NCBI GenBank assembly: GCA_017440425.1
Contig: JAFSHJ010000318.1
Span: 1 to 5,039, forward strand
Direction of reading: 5' to 3'
Length of the DNA stretch: 5,039 nucleotides
Origin: Oscillospiraceae bacterium
GTDB lineage: Bacteria; Bacillota; Clostridia; Oscillospirales; Ruminococcaceae
This document shows, in pieces, positions 1 to 4,659 of this stretch. A model generated the notes under the pieces. The model was not told the DNA's origin, searched no databases, and saw only the letters and a list, made by a program, of their open reading frames with translations. A program made the position numbers and the translations under genes. Numbering within the stretch: position 1 is the first letter of the stretch; each line of letters starts with the position of its first letter.

Positions 1-832
1 CGCCTGTTGCATCCCAGTTTCCCTCTAAAATCACGTTACCACTATTTAGTATAGAGCCTTCACCTACAAACATATAGCTTGCCGTAGATGTCTGTATATT
101 ATTTCCATTAGCATCATTTACAGTATCGGGATAACCAGTATTCCAAACCCACGTTCCATTATAGGAAGCTGCCTGATATCTTATTCCAAGCCAGCCTGTC
201 GAATTTCCAAGAGGGCGATTTAATTCTATAATTGCCCAATCGTACATCGTTGATTGTTCATTGTCTGTATCCTCAAAAACTATAAATTCATTTGGAATAA
301 CCAAATTAGTGGCAGAACTAGAAATAGGCACAGTTTCTCCGCCATATGGTTGTAAGCTTCCGTTTTTTGCAGGTATTACAGTAACGGAAGAAGCAAGTCC
401 ATGAATTTTATCATACAAACAATGTGCTGCTGTACACACTGCAGATGGTCCAATCATAAAACCCGATGCAACATCAACGTTTCCGTCGCTGTATGCAACT
501 CTAAGATACACCGTGCTGCAATACGGTGCTGTTGTTGTTGGGTTCACCCTTATTCTGCTATCATTATCAACCACAGCAGATGGTGTAACGTTACTTGGAA
601 GCTCTACACCATTTGGAAAGTAGCCGGGACTGCAAGCGTAGTCAAGCCCACCGGTATAATCAGTTAGGTCATCAAAAGAATAACCGGTAGCTTCTCTTGT
701 TTCAAGGTTAAAGTTAATATAATCGCTGTTTGCAAGGTTGTCATCTGCTTGTGCACAAACTGCAGATGGGAAAAATTGAAATACCATTACAAAAGTTAAT
801 AATACTGATAAAATTTTAACCTTACGTTTCAT
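1..832 (-). CDS. Secreted glutamyl endopeptidase-like serine protease (S1B, V8-like), C-terminus beyond window
   Basis: This is a partial gene: 277 codons from ATG at 832 run off the left edge. The predicted protein is a secreted chymotrypsin-fold endopeptidase of the Gram-positive glutamyl endopeptidase group, which cuts proteins outside the cell, typically after Glu. Residues 1-29 are a signal peptide (MKRKVK, hydrophobic core, cleavage likely after AQA at 27-29). Residues 30 to about 87 look like a propeptide. The mature part probably begins near VVDNDSRIRV, which resembles the start of mature Bacillus licheniformis glutamyl endopeptidase. Catalytic His137 lies in GFMIGPSAVCTAAHC and Asp198 in YDWAIIEL; TGYP at 232-235 is also conserved. 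The reading stops at GNWDATG, where the family continues to GGQSGSP, so the nucleophilic Ser should lie a few codons past the edge. The start is supported by AAGGAG-type Shine-Dalgarno bases at 842-847. The gene is AT-rich (18 of 60 bases G+C at 241-300) compared with its neighbours. Family is confident; Glu specificity is inferred. Confidence 0.9.
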   Translation of the reverse strand, partial: MKRKVKILSVLLTFVMVFQFFPSAVCAQADDNLANSDYINFNLETREATGYSFDDLTDYTGGLDYACSPGYFPNGVELPSNVTPSAVVDNDSRIRVNPTTTAPYCSTVYLRVAYSDGNVDVASGFMIGPSAVCTAAHCLYDKIHGLASSVTVIPAKNGSLQPYGGETVPISSSATNLVIPNEFIVFEDTDNEQSTMYDWAIIELNRPLGNSTGWLGIRYQAASYNGTWVWNTGYPDTVNDANGNNIQTSTASYMFVGEGSILNSGNVILEGNWDATG

Positions 833-892
833 ATTCCATATACTCCTTTCACTTTGTTACTACAAGGATACCTTTATAATTCCTAAATCAAC

Positions 893-922
893 AAAAAAAT
901 TGTATCTAAACTCTCAATACAA
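893..922 (-). terminator. Possible attenuator hairpin inside the protease leader
   Basis: On the minus strand TTGTAT (922-917) pairs perfectly with ATACAA (905-900), with one further U-G pair possible, around a loop of about ten bases. It is followed directly by seven Ts (899-893). The stem is A/T-rich and weak, but the U tract is full length. It lies between the promoter and the ribosome binding site, so if it works it would stop transcription before the protease gene. It could alternatively be chance in AT-rich DNA. Confidence 0.35.
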
Positions 923-977
923 ACTTTTAATTAAAGCACACAAGCCAATTTGAGAATAATGTAACCTGTGCGCCAGC

Positions 978-1070
978 TCAAATAATTTTGAGCTGTCCTC
1001 GCCATAATTCGGGAGCGCCATTAAATTGTTTTTTTCGCATATTTAATTGATTATATCCTAAACAACACAC
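978..1070 (-). CDS. Possible 30-codon leader peptide in the protease 5' region
   Basis: A GTG at 1070 lies 7 bases downstream of a strong Shine-Dalgarno-like AAAGGGGG (1085-1078) and opens a 30-codon frame ending in TGA at 980-978. An internal ATG lies at 1040. The peptide begins (M/V)CCLGYNQLN, contains a basic RKKQ stretch and ends GQLKII. A second short frame, one base out of register, starts at ATG 1021 and runs 35 codons to TGA at 916-914 (starts MALPNYGEDSS, ends KSLY). Neither resembles a family I know. Both overlap the proposed RNA structure, so this could be a translated leader, a decayed gene with a shift at the seven-A run 1035-1029, or noncoding sequence open by chance. Confidence 0.2.
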   Translation of the reverse strand: MCCLGYNQLNMRKKQFNGAPELWRGQLKII

Positions 1071-1115
1071 AGCAGTTCCCCCTTTTTAACAGTTGATTTA
1101 CTATAGCTTGTAATT

Positions 1116-1144
1116 ATTATACCATATTTATCGTAAAAGTGCAA
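1116..1144 (-). promoter_or_regulatory. Sigma-A promoter (extended -10) for the protease leader
   Basis: Read on the minus strand, TTGCAC (1144-1139) is followed after exactly 17 bp by a perfect TATAAT (1121-1116), with TGG directly before it giving an extended -10. The -35 matches only its first three bases, which the extended -10 can compensate for. Transcription should start near 1109, leaving about 275 nt of leader before the protease start codon. Confidence 0.75.
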
Positions 1145-1204
1145 TATGTTTCAACTTTAAAATAAAATTTTGTGGAAAACTTAATAAAGCGCATCCGGTT
1201 TTGA

Positions 1205-2104
1205 TCAACGGTTAAAACAGCGCCCCTGAATAATATCCTGCTCATCAAGATAGCGTTTCAGGCTGTTGAGCACGCGGTGCTTGTCGGCGCTCCACAGCGG
1301 CGCAATAAGGGTGCGCTTGTCGCCGTCCCCCGTCAGGCGGTGTATCACAATTTCGGGCGGCAGCCGCTCAATGCATCTGCCGAGAATGTGAAAATATTCC
1401 TCCATAGTAAGGGGTGTGTAGTCCATTTGTGCAAGTGCCGTGCCTTTCAGCACGTGGAGAAGCTGCAGCTTTATGCCCTGCACATTGTGGGAGGAGACAA
1501 AATCTATCGTGCGCAGAATATCCTCTTCGCTCTCTCCCGGCAGACCGATAATGACGTGGACTATAACTTCAATATTGTGGGAGCGAAGCAACTCCACCGC
1601 CTTTGTGAACACGCTGTTGGGATAGCAGCGGTTTATCAGCTTGGCGGTGCTTTCGTTGGAAGTCTGCAGACCAAGCTCCACAAAAACGGGTTTGATGCGG
1701 TTCAGCTCGCCGAGGAGAGCGGAATTTTCCTCGTTGATGCAGTCGGGACGGGTGGCAACCGAGAGAGCGACCACGTCGGGCTCCTCCATTGCGGCAGAAA
1801 AGAGGGTGCGGAGCTTATCCGTGGGGGCATAGGTGTTGGTGTAGGACTGGAAATAGCAGATGTAGCCGCAATCGTCGGGCACTTTGGCGGCAACACGCTT
1901 TTTTGCGGCGGCAAGCTGCTTTTTAATGTCGTCACCGCTCTCGGCAAAATCTCCCGAGCCGTGGACAGAGCAAAAAATACAGCCGCCAACACCTGCCGTG
2001 CCGTCACGGTTGGGGCAGGTGAAGCCCGCATCCACCGCCAGCTTATACACCTTTTTGCCGAATTTTTCTTTCAAATATCCGTTTAAAGAGCGGTATCTTT
2101 CCAT
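1205..2104 (-). CDS. yhcC: Radical SAM protein, YhcC/TIGR01212 family
   Basis: A complete 299-residue protein, normal length for this family of radical S-adenosylmethionine enzymes. The [4Fe-4S] cluster ligands are Cys30, Cys42 and Cys45 in TCPNRDGTAGVGGCIFC: a CX11CX2C spacing typical of this family rather than the common CX3CX2C. Other matching marks are the opening RYRSLNGYLKEKFG, YFQSYTNTYAP (84-94), SVATRPDC (115-122), ELGLQT (143-148), IGLPGE (186-191) and HRLTGDGDK (255-263), in the order expected for a radical SAM barrel with an Elp3-like core. The substrate of the YhcC family is not established to my knowledge, and nothing here identifies it. ATG 2104 is supported by GGAGA at 2114-2110 and by a promoter just upstream. 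The gene is a lone transcription unit by its flanking signals, though I see no clear terminator after its stop codon before the protease promoter. Confidence 0.93.
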   Translation of the reverse strand: MERYRSLNGYLKEKFGKKVYKLAVDAGFTCPNRDGTAGVGGCIFCSVHGSGDFAESGDDIKKQLAAAKKRVAAKVPDDCGYICYFQSYTNTYAPTDKLRTLFSAAMEEPDVVALSVATRPDCINEENSALLGELNRIKPVFVELGLQTSNESTAKLINRCYPNSVFTKAVELLRSHNIEVIVHVIIGLPGESEEDILRTIDFVSSHNVQGIKLQLLHVLKGTALAQMDYTPLTMEEYFHILGRCIERLPPEIVIHRLTGDGDKRTLIAPLWSADKHRVLNSLKRYLDEQDIIQGRCFNR

Positions 2105-2130
2105 AACAGTCTCCGTCTGCGTTTTTTATA

Positions 2131-2159
2131 ATTTTAGCACATTTGCGCCGCTTTGACAA
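2131..2159 (-). promoter_or_regulatory. Sigma-A promoter (extended -10) for the radical SAM gene
   Basis: On the minus strand TTGTCA (2159-2154, five of six consensus bases) is followed after 17 bp by TAAAAT (2136-2131, five of six), with TGC just before the -10. The predicted start is near 2124, about 20 nt ahead of the ATG. The -35 lies only 9 bp past the U tract of the upstream gene's terminator, so the two units are packed but separate. Confidence 0.8.
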
Positions 2160-2168
2160 ACCCAAAGC

Positions 2169-2201
2169 AAAAAACCTCCCGCATCTGTGAAGACACGGGA
2201 G
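2169..2201 (-). terminator. Intrinsic terminator of the sugar isomerase/epimerase gene
   Basis: Reading the minus strand, CTCCCG (2201-2196) pairs with CGGGAG (2181-2176). Within it TCT pairs with AGA around a TCAC loop, across a TG/TG mismatch. A G precedes a TTTTTT run at 2174-2169. It begins 14 bases after the stop codon of the gene at 2215-3021. It is a textbook hairpin plus U tract. Confidence 0.88.
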
Positions 2202-2214
2202 AATGGGAGCAGAG

Positions 2215-3021
2215 TTAAAGTCTTGCCATCTTTGCGCGGAGGAAATCCGCAGCCATGGAGATATCCTTTGCGGGGTCGTCGCCGCATTCACGCTCAATGG
2301 TGAGGAAGCCGCGGTAGCCGATATCCTTGAGTGCTGCAAGATATTCATCGAAGGGAACGCCACCCTGACCGAGAGGCAGCTCAAGATAGGGAGCCTCTTC
2401 GCCGTGGAGCATTATGCCGTCTTTTGCGTGGGTGTGGACGATGTATTCACGGAGCTCGTAAACAGCCTTGACGGGGTCATCGTCGGAGCACATGACAAGG
2501 TTTGCGGGGTCGAGGTTTACACGCACGCCCTTTGCACCCAGGCTGTCGAGAAATTCACGGAGCACGGCAGCGGGCTCAGGACCTGTTTCAACCGCAAAAT
2601 AAGCACCGATGCTGTCGCCGTAGTCTGCAAGCTCCTTGCAGGCTTTCCACATTGCCTCGTATTCGGGAGCGTTTTTGTCGGTGGGGATGACGCCGATGTG
2701 GGTGGTGACGATGTTTGTCTCAAGGTCTTTTGCCATATCGAGGATACGCTTGGATTTCTCAACCTTCCAGCCGTTTTCCTCGGGGAGCATAAAGCCGTGA
2801 CCTCCAAGGTCACCGCAGAGTGCGGAAACAACAAGACCGTAGGATTTGATATAATCCAAAAACTCACGGCGCTTTTCTGCAGTCATCTCTTCGGGAGACA
2901 TTTCGCCGTAGGTGGTGTAAACCTGAAAACCCTCTGCACCGATCTCTTTTGCTTTGATAACGGCGGTGCGGATATCTGTATTAAAAGAATCGAGAATAGC
3001 GCCAATTTTAAAAAGGCTCAT
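2215..3021 (-). CDS. Sugar phosphate isomerase/epimerase (xylose isomerase-like TIM barrel)
   Basis: A 268-residue protein of the AP-endonuclease-2-like / IolE-IolI-like TIM-barrel superfamily, cytoplasmic metal-dependent enzymes that isomerise, epimerise or dehydrate sugars and inositol derivatives. Candidate metal or catalytic residues sit at the expected strand ends: His108 (VTTHIG), Glu145 (FAVETG), Asp171 (VNLDPANL), His198 and Asp201 (HTHAKDG) and Glu243 (LTIERE). These two glutamates with Asp and His form the usual metal site. The frame is open upstream to an ATG at 3129, but ATG 3021 is chosen because GGAGG lies 7 bases before it (3033-3029) and because the promoter at 3056-3084 would start transcription inside the longer version. 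Promoter and terminator make it monocistronic. The exact substrate cannot be told from sequence; a nearby DeoR regulator and a second sugar-phosphate epimerase hint at carbohydrate metabolism. Confidence 0.88.
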   Translation of the reverse strand: MSLFKIGAILDSFNTDIRTAVIKAKEIGAEGFQVYTTYGEMSPEEMTAEKRREFLDYIKSYGLVVSALCGDLGGHGFMLPEENGWKVEKSKRILDMAKDLETNIVTTHIGVIPTDKNAPEYEAMWKACKELADYGDSIGAYFAVETGPEPAAVLREFLDSLGAKGVRVNLDPANLVMCSDDDPVKAVYELREYIVHTHAKDGIMLHGEEAPYLELPLGQGGVPFDEYLAALKDIGYRGFLTIERECGDDPAKDISMAADFLRAKMARL

Positions 3022-3055
3022 AAAACAACCTCCAAACACAAAGTTATTATGTTTT

Positions 3056-3084
3056 ATTCTAACATCTAATTTGTGCAATGTCAA
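3056..3084 (-). promoter_or_regulatory. Strong sigma-A promoter for the sugar isomerase/epimerase gene
   Basis: On the minus strand a perfect TTGACA (3084-3079) and TAGAAT (3061-3056, five of six) are separated by 17 bp, with TGT directly before the -10. The start should fall near 3049, about 28 nt ahead of the ATG. This is the best consensus match in the window, and no repressor-type repeat was seen around it, suggesting high basal expression. Confidence 0.87.
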
Positions 3085-3207
3085 TATAGAGTGCCGCAGA
3101 GTTTTATTTGTATCAATAAATTTGCACAAGATGTGATAAAAGGTATTTTAATTTGGAGCAAAATGTTGTAAAATAAGAAAAAGGCTGTTTTAAAAGTTAA
3201 AACTGCG

Positions 3208-3219
3208 CATAATTATAAA
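3208..3219 (+). promoter_or_regulatory. Weak candidate -10 region for the membrane protein gene
   Basis: CATAAT (3208-3213) and the adjoining TATAAA (3214-3219) are both reasonable -10 hexamers. At the right distance upstream there is only a poor -35 (TTTAAA near 3189-3194 or TTAAAA near 3190-3195). Either would put the start about 45-50 nt before the ATG, so that both small hairpins at 3222-3252 are in the mRNA. The region is AT-rich, so the exact promoter is uncertain. Confidence 0.3.
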
Positions 3220-3221
3220 AT

Positions 3222-3252
3222 AACCCTACAGGTTCCGCCGTGCAAGGACGGC
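3222..3252 (+). promoter_or_regulatory. Tandem hairpins just upstream of the membrane protein ribosome binding site
   Basis: AACC (3222-3225) pairs with GGTT (3231-3234) around CTACA. Two bases later GCCGT (3237-3241) pairs perfectly with ACGGC (3248-3252) around GCAAGG. The second hairpin ends 8 bases before the AAGGA Shine-Dalgarno. The first loop, CCTAC, could pair with the GTAAGG of the Shine-Dalgarno region with one bulged A, which would form a pseudoknot hiding the site. The stems are short, so this is a proposal from pairing alone. I do not recognise a known riboswitch class. Confidence 0.35.
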
Positions 3253-3270
3253 AGAAAGGTAAGGATCATA

Positions 3271-3729
3271 ATGAGTCAAAGCAAGTTTTCTACCGTTGGA
3301 AAAAAGATATTGGATGTTGTGCTGCAAATTTTCTTCTGGCTGTTTTTGGCGGTGCAGGTGTTCTCACTGGGAATTCTGTTCAGCAAGATGAAAGAGGGAG
3401 TAGATATCTTCCCGTGGGGTGAAGGTCTCGGCGAAGATATGTACGTTTTGCTGATATATTGGTTTGGCGTTTTGCTCACCACCGTGCTGCTCTATATTTT
3501 TGACAGCATCGGTCCCTGCATAATCTCAAGGCTCTCCTATATAGTTATGTTCGTCATCCCATTTGTCTATCCCTTCATCGGCGCACCCGCCTTCTTCTAT
3601 GAGACCATAACCGTAGACCTCTACACAAAGGTGATCAGCTGGATGGTAATCGCCTCCTTCGTGCTGATGTTTATCGACCTTGTGAGATATTTCATCGAGA
3701 TCTTCGGGCTGATAAAGAGAAACAAATAA
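3271..3729 (+). CDS. Four-helix integral membrane protein of unknown function
   Basis: A complete 152-residue protein I do not recognise. Four hydrophobic segments are clear: about 13-37 (after basic GKK), 58-77, 88-109 and 121-147. There is no signal peptide apart from the first helix. Between helices 1 and 2 lies an acidic, glycine-rich loop with the aromatic pair FPW (47-49). Helix 3 contains prolines (FVIPFVYPFIGAP), suggesting a kink or re-entrant turn. The C-terminus ends KRNK, which by the positive-inside rule should be cytoplasmic. No catalytic or transporter motif was found, and one Cys (83) is present. Start ATG 3271 follows AAGGA at 3261-3265, with 5 bases between. The gene stands alone, divergent from the isomerase gene and convergent with the DeoR gene, so context does not assign a role. 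That it is a real gene is well supported by hydropathy, the ribosome binding site and the terminator. Confidence 0.82.
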   Translation: MSQSKFSTVGKKILDVVLQIFFWLFLAVQVFSLGILFSKMKEGVDIFPWGEGLGEDMYVLLIYWFGVLLTTVLLYIFDSIGPCIISRLSYIVMFVIPFVYPFIGAPAFFYETITVDLYTKVISWMVIASFVLMFIDLVRYFIEIFGLIKRNK

Positions 3730-3738
3730 CAAAACAAG

Positions 3739-3775
3739 ATCCGGTTTGAAGAACTTCCAAACCGGATAATTTTTT
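3739..3775 (+). terminator. Intrinsic terminator, probably bidirectional, between convergent genes
   Basis: ATCCGGTTTG (3739-3748) pairs perfectly over 10 bp with CAAACCGGAT (3758-3767), with a 9-base loop, followed by AA and six Ts (3770-3775). It starts 10 bases after the membrane protein stop codon. On the minus strand the same stem follows the stop codon of the DeoR gene (3778-3780) within about 10 bases and is followed by the T-rich CTTGTTTTG, so it can serve both genes, more weakly on that side. Confidence 0.9.
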
Positions 3776-3777
3776 GC

Positions 3778-4476
3778 TTATTTATCGGAGATATAGTCAT
3801 CCACCTGCGACAGATTGCAGAGGTTATAGCAATAGGTTTTGCCCTGCTTGCTGCTGTCGCAGAGGAAGATGTGTTTGCGGCTCTGTTCCAGCATAATGCG
3901 GCGGATGTTGGTCTCTTCCGAGGAGGCGTCGGTTATTCTGCCGTCTTCCGAGATGCCGAGGCTGGAGAAAAAGAAGATGTCAGCATTGAAATGGCGAATA
4001 AACTCGGCGGCAAAATCTCCGATATATGCCAGCGAGTTGTGCAGCATCAAGCCGCCGGTGCAGTAGACATTGTGCTTCAAACTCCGCAGATTTTGAGAGG
4101 TCTTCAGTCCGTTGGTTATTATCGTAAGGTTCTGAAACCGCTCAAAATGGGGAATGAGATACATTGCCGTGGAGGAGGCATCCAAAAATATCACCTGTCC
4201 GTCGCAGAGATGCTGGGCAGCCTTTGCAGCAATAATGCGTTTGGACTGTGTGTTTTGCTGCTCACGCAAAAACAGCGGAACTTCGCGGTTGGCACCGTCG
4301 GTCAAAACAGCACCGCCGTGAATGCGGGATATGAATCCGCGGCGTTCCAATTCGTTCAGATCGCGGCGCACGGTGGCTTCGCTGACATACAGCTGTTGGG
4401 CAAGGTGTTTTACGGTGGCTGTCTGCGTGCGGCGGAGAATGGTGAGTATCTGTTCAAGACGTTCCGGTTCAAACAT
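3778..4476 (-). CDS. DeoR/GlpR-family sugar-responsive transcriptional regulator
   Basis: A complete 232-residue repressor, slightly shorter than the usual 250 or so. Residues 6-57 form the DeoR winged helix-turn-helix, with recognition helix VSEATVRRDLNELERRG (31-47) followed by the conserved RIHGGAVL (51-58). Residues from about 78 form the DeoRC sensor domain, which in this family binds a phosphorylated sugar: KRIIAAKAA (79-87), DGQVIFLDASSTA (92-104), IITNGL (119-124), GG (141-142), FSSLGISEDGRITD (170-183), SEETNIR (186-192) and LCDSSK (205-210). Start ATG 4476 has AGGAA at 4489-4485, 8 bases away. It is divergent from a ribulose-phosphate-type epimerase gene, the normal position for a local regulator of a sugar catabolic operon. 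Phased repeats and an overlapping promoter pair in the shared gap suggest it represses both that operon and itself. The inducer is unknown, presumably a substrate or product of the operon. Confidence 0.93.
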   Translation of the reverse strand: MFEPERLEQILTILRRTQTATVKHLAQQLYVSEATVRRDLNELERRGFISRIHGGAVLTDGANREVPLFLREQQNTQSKRIIAAKAAQHLCDGQVIFLDASSTAMYLIPHFERFQNLTIITNGLKTSQNLRSLKHNVYCTGGLMLHNSLAYIGDFAAEFIRHFNADIFFFSSLGISEDGRITDASSEETNIRRIMLEQSRKHIFLCDSSKQGKTYCYNLCNLSQVDDYISDK

Positions 4477-4499
4477 GGCTGTGCTTCCTGTTCATATAG

Positions 4500-4549
4500 T
4501 GATTGAATGTGATTGAATGTGCTTGATTTTTGCAAGATTTTGCAAGTTT
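4500..4549 (+). repeat. Five 10-bp repeat units in helical phase, likely DeoR operator array
   Basis: Five consecutive 10-bp units run without gaps: TGATTGAATG, TGATTGAATG (identical), TGCTTGATTT, TTGCAAGATT and TTGCAAGTTT. The 10-bp period puts each unit on the same face of the helix. The last unit recurs inverted at 4610-4619. The array ends 12 bp before the -35 of the epimerase promoter and lies in the untranslated leader of the DeoR gene. DeoR-family proteins bind operators made of short repeats and form oligomers, so this is the natural operator candidate. That role is inference. Confidence 0.65.
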
Positions 4550-4560
4550 GTCGGCGGCTA

Positions 4561-4589
4561 TTGCGTTAAAACGCAGAAAAGTATATAAT
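4561..4589 (+). promoter_or_regulatory. Promoter of the epimerase gene/operon
   Basis: TTGCGT (4561-4566, three of six) and a perfect TATAAT (4584-4589) are 17 bp apart, giving a start near 4596 and a leader of about 64 nt. A 14-bp palindrome, TGCGTTAAAACGCA (4562-4575), covers the -35 and part of the spacer and could be a further protein-binding site. It lacks the central CG of a CcpA cre site. The weak -35 fits a promoter needing control. Confidence 0.7.
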
Positions 4590-4590
4590 C

Positions 4591-4619
4591 AATATAGCAT
4601 ATCGATCAAAAACTTGCAA
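4591..4619 (-). promoter_or_regulatory. Promoter of the DeoR gene, overlapping the epimerase promoter
   Basis: On the minus strand TTGCAA (4619-4614, four of six) and TATATT (4596-4591, five of six) are 17 bp apart, with TGC before the -10. The predicted start is near 4584, giving a leader of about 108 nt. The -35 is part of the CTTGCAAG palindrome (4613-4620), so a regulator bound there would shut off its own gene. One base separates its -10 from that of the opposing promoter. Confidence 0.65.
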
Positions 4620-4620
4620 G
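4610..4620 (-). promoter_or_regulatory. Isolated inverted operator half, TTGCAAGTTT
   Basis: On the minus strand 4619-4610 reads TTGCAAGTTT, identical to the plus-strand unit at 4540-4549 and exactly 70 bp from it, about seven helical turns. Its core CTTGCAAG (4613-4620) is self-complementary. It covers the -35 of the DeoR promoter and sits just after the start of the epimerase transcript, where a bound repressor could block both. Confidence 0.55.
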
Positions 4621-4659
4621 CTGTTATCAACTGAAAATTACTATAAAGGGAGAAAGATT

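Larger units (their letters stand above)
893..1109 (-). promoter_or_regulatory. Long structured 5' leader of the protease mRNA (candidate cis-regulatory RNA)
   Basis: The transcript predicted from the upstream promoter carries several pairings found by eye. A closing stem joins CTGTGTG (1072-1066) to CGCACAG (972-966), including one G-U wobble valid only on the minus-strand RNA, and is extended by AAC (1077-1075) with GTT (965-963) across a two-base bulge. Inside it are ATTAAAT (1047-1041) with ATTTAAT (1026-1020), and a perfect 8-bp hairpin AGCTCAAA-ATTA-TTTGAGCT (994-975). A G-rich run, AAAAAGGGGG, lies just 5' of the closing stem, and a U-tract hairpin lies downstream. The folded part is GC-richer than its surroundings. 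I recognise no known riboswitch consensus. Structure is inferred from one sequence with no covariation. Confidence 0.4.

Noticed and set aside
401..667. 88-codon plus-strand frame rich in Cys
   Set aside because: It is the shadow of the protease coding sequence; the minus strand carries the catalytic motifs in one continuous frame.
975..994. Perfect 8-bp A/T-rich hairpin as a terminator
   Set aside because: No U tract follows it on either strand. It is better explained as an internal helix of the leader RNA.
1145..1204. Terminator for the radical SAM gene
   Set aside because: Only weak pairings (such as CCG with CGG, or GTTTT with AAAAC) are present, without a proper stem and U tract, so none was called.
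1277..2086. Long open frame on the plus strand, 269 codons
   Set aside because: It is antisense to the radical SAM gene, whose translation carries a full set of family motifs. The plus-strand product shows none and is a GC-rich shadow.
2203..3069. 288-codon plus-strand open frame
   Set aside because: It is antisense to the isomerase/epimerase gene and runs through that gene's promoter. It has no ribosome binding site and no recognisable domain.
3022..3129. Upstream in-frame extension of the isomerase gene to ATG 3129
   Set aside because: The GGAGG site sits 7 bases before ATG 3021, and a TTGACA/TAGAAT promoter lies inside the extension.
3871..4506. 211-codon plus-strand open frame
   Set aside because: It is the complement of the DeoR gene, which has clear HTH and sensor motifs.
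4500..4549. Repeat array as a CRISPR
   Set aside because: The units are 10 bp and contiguous, with no spacers and no cas genes. An operator array beside a regulator fits better.
4562..4575. CcpA cre site
   Set aside because: It starts with TG and ends with CA over 14 bp, but lacks the central CG and the flanking pattern of cre.
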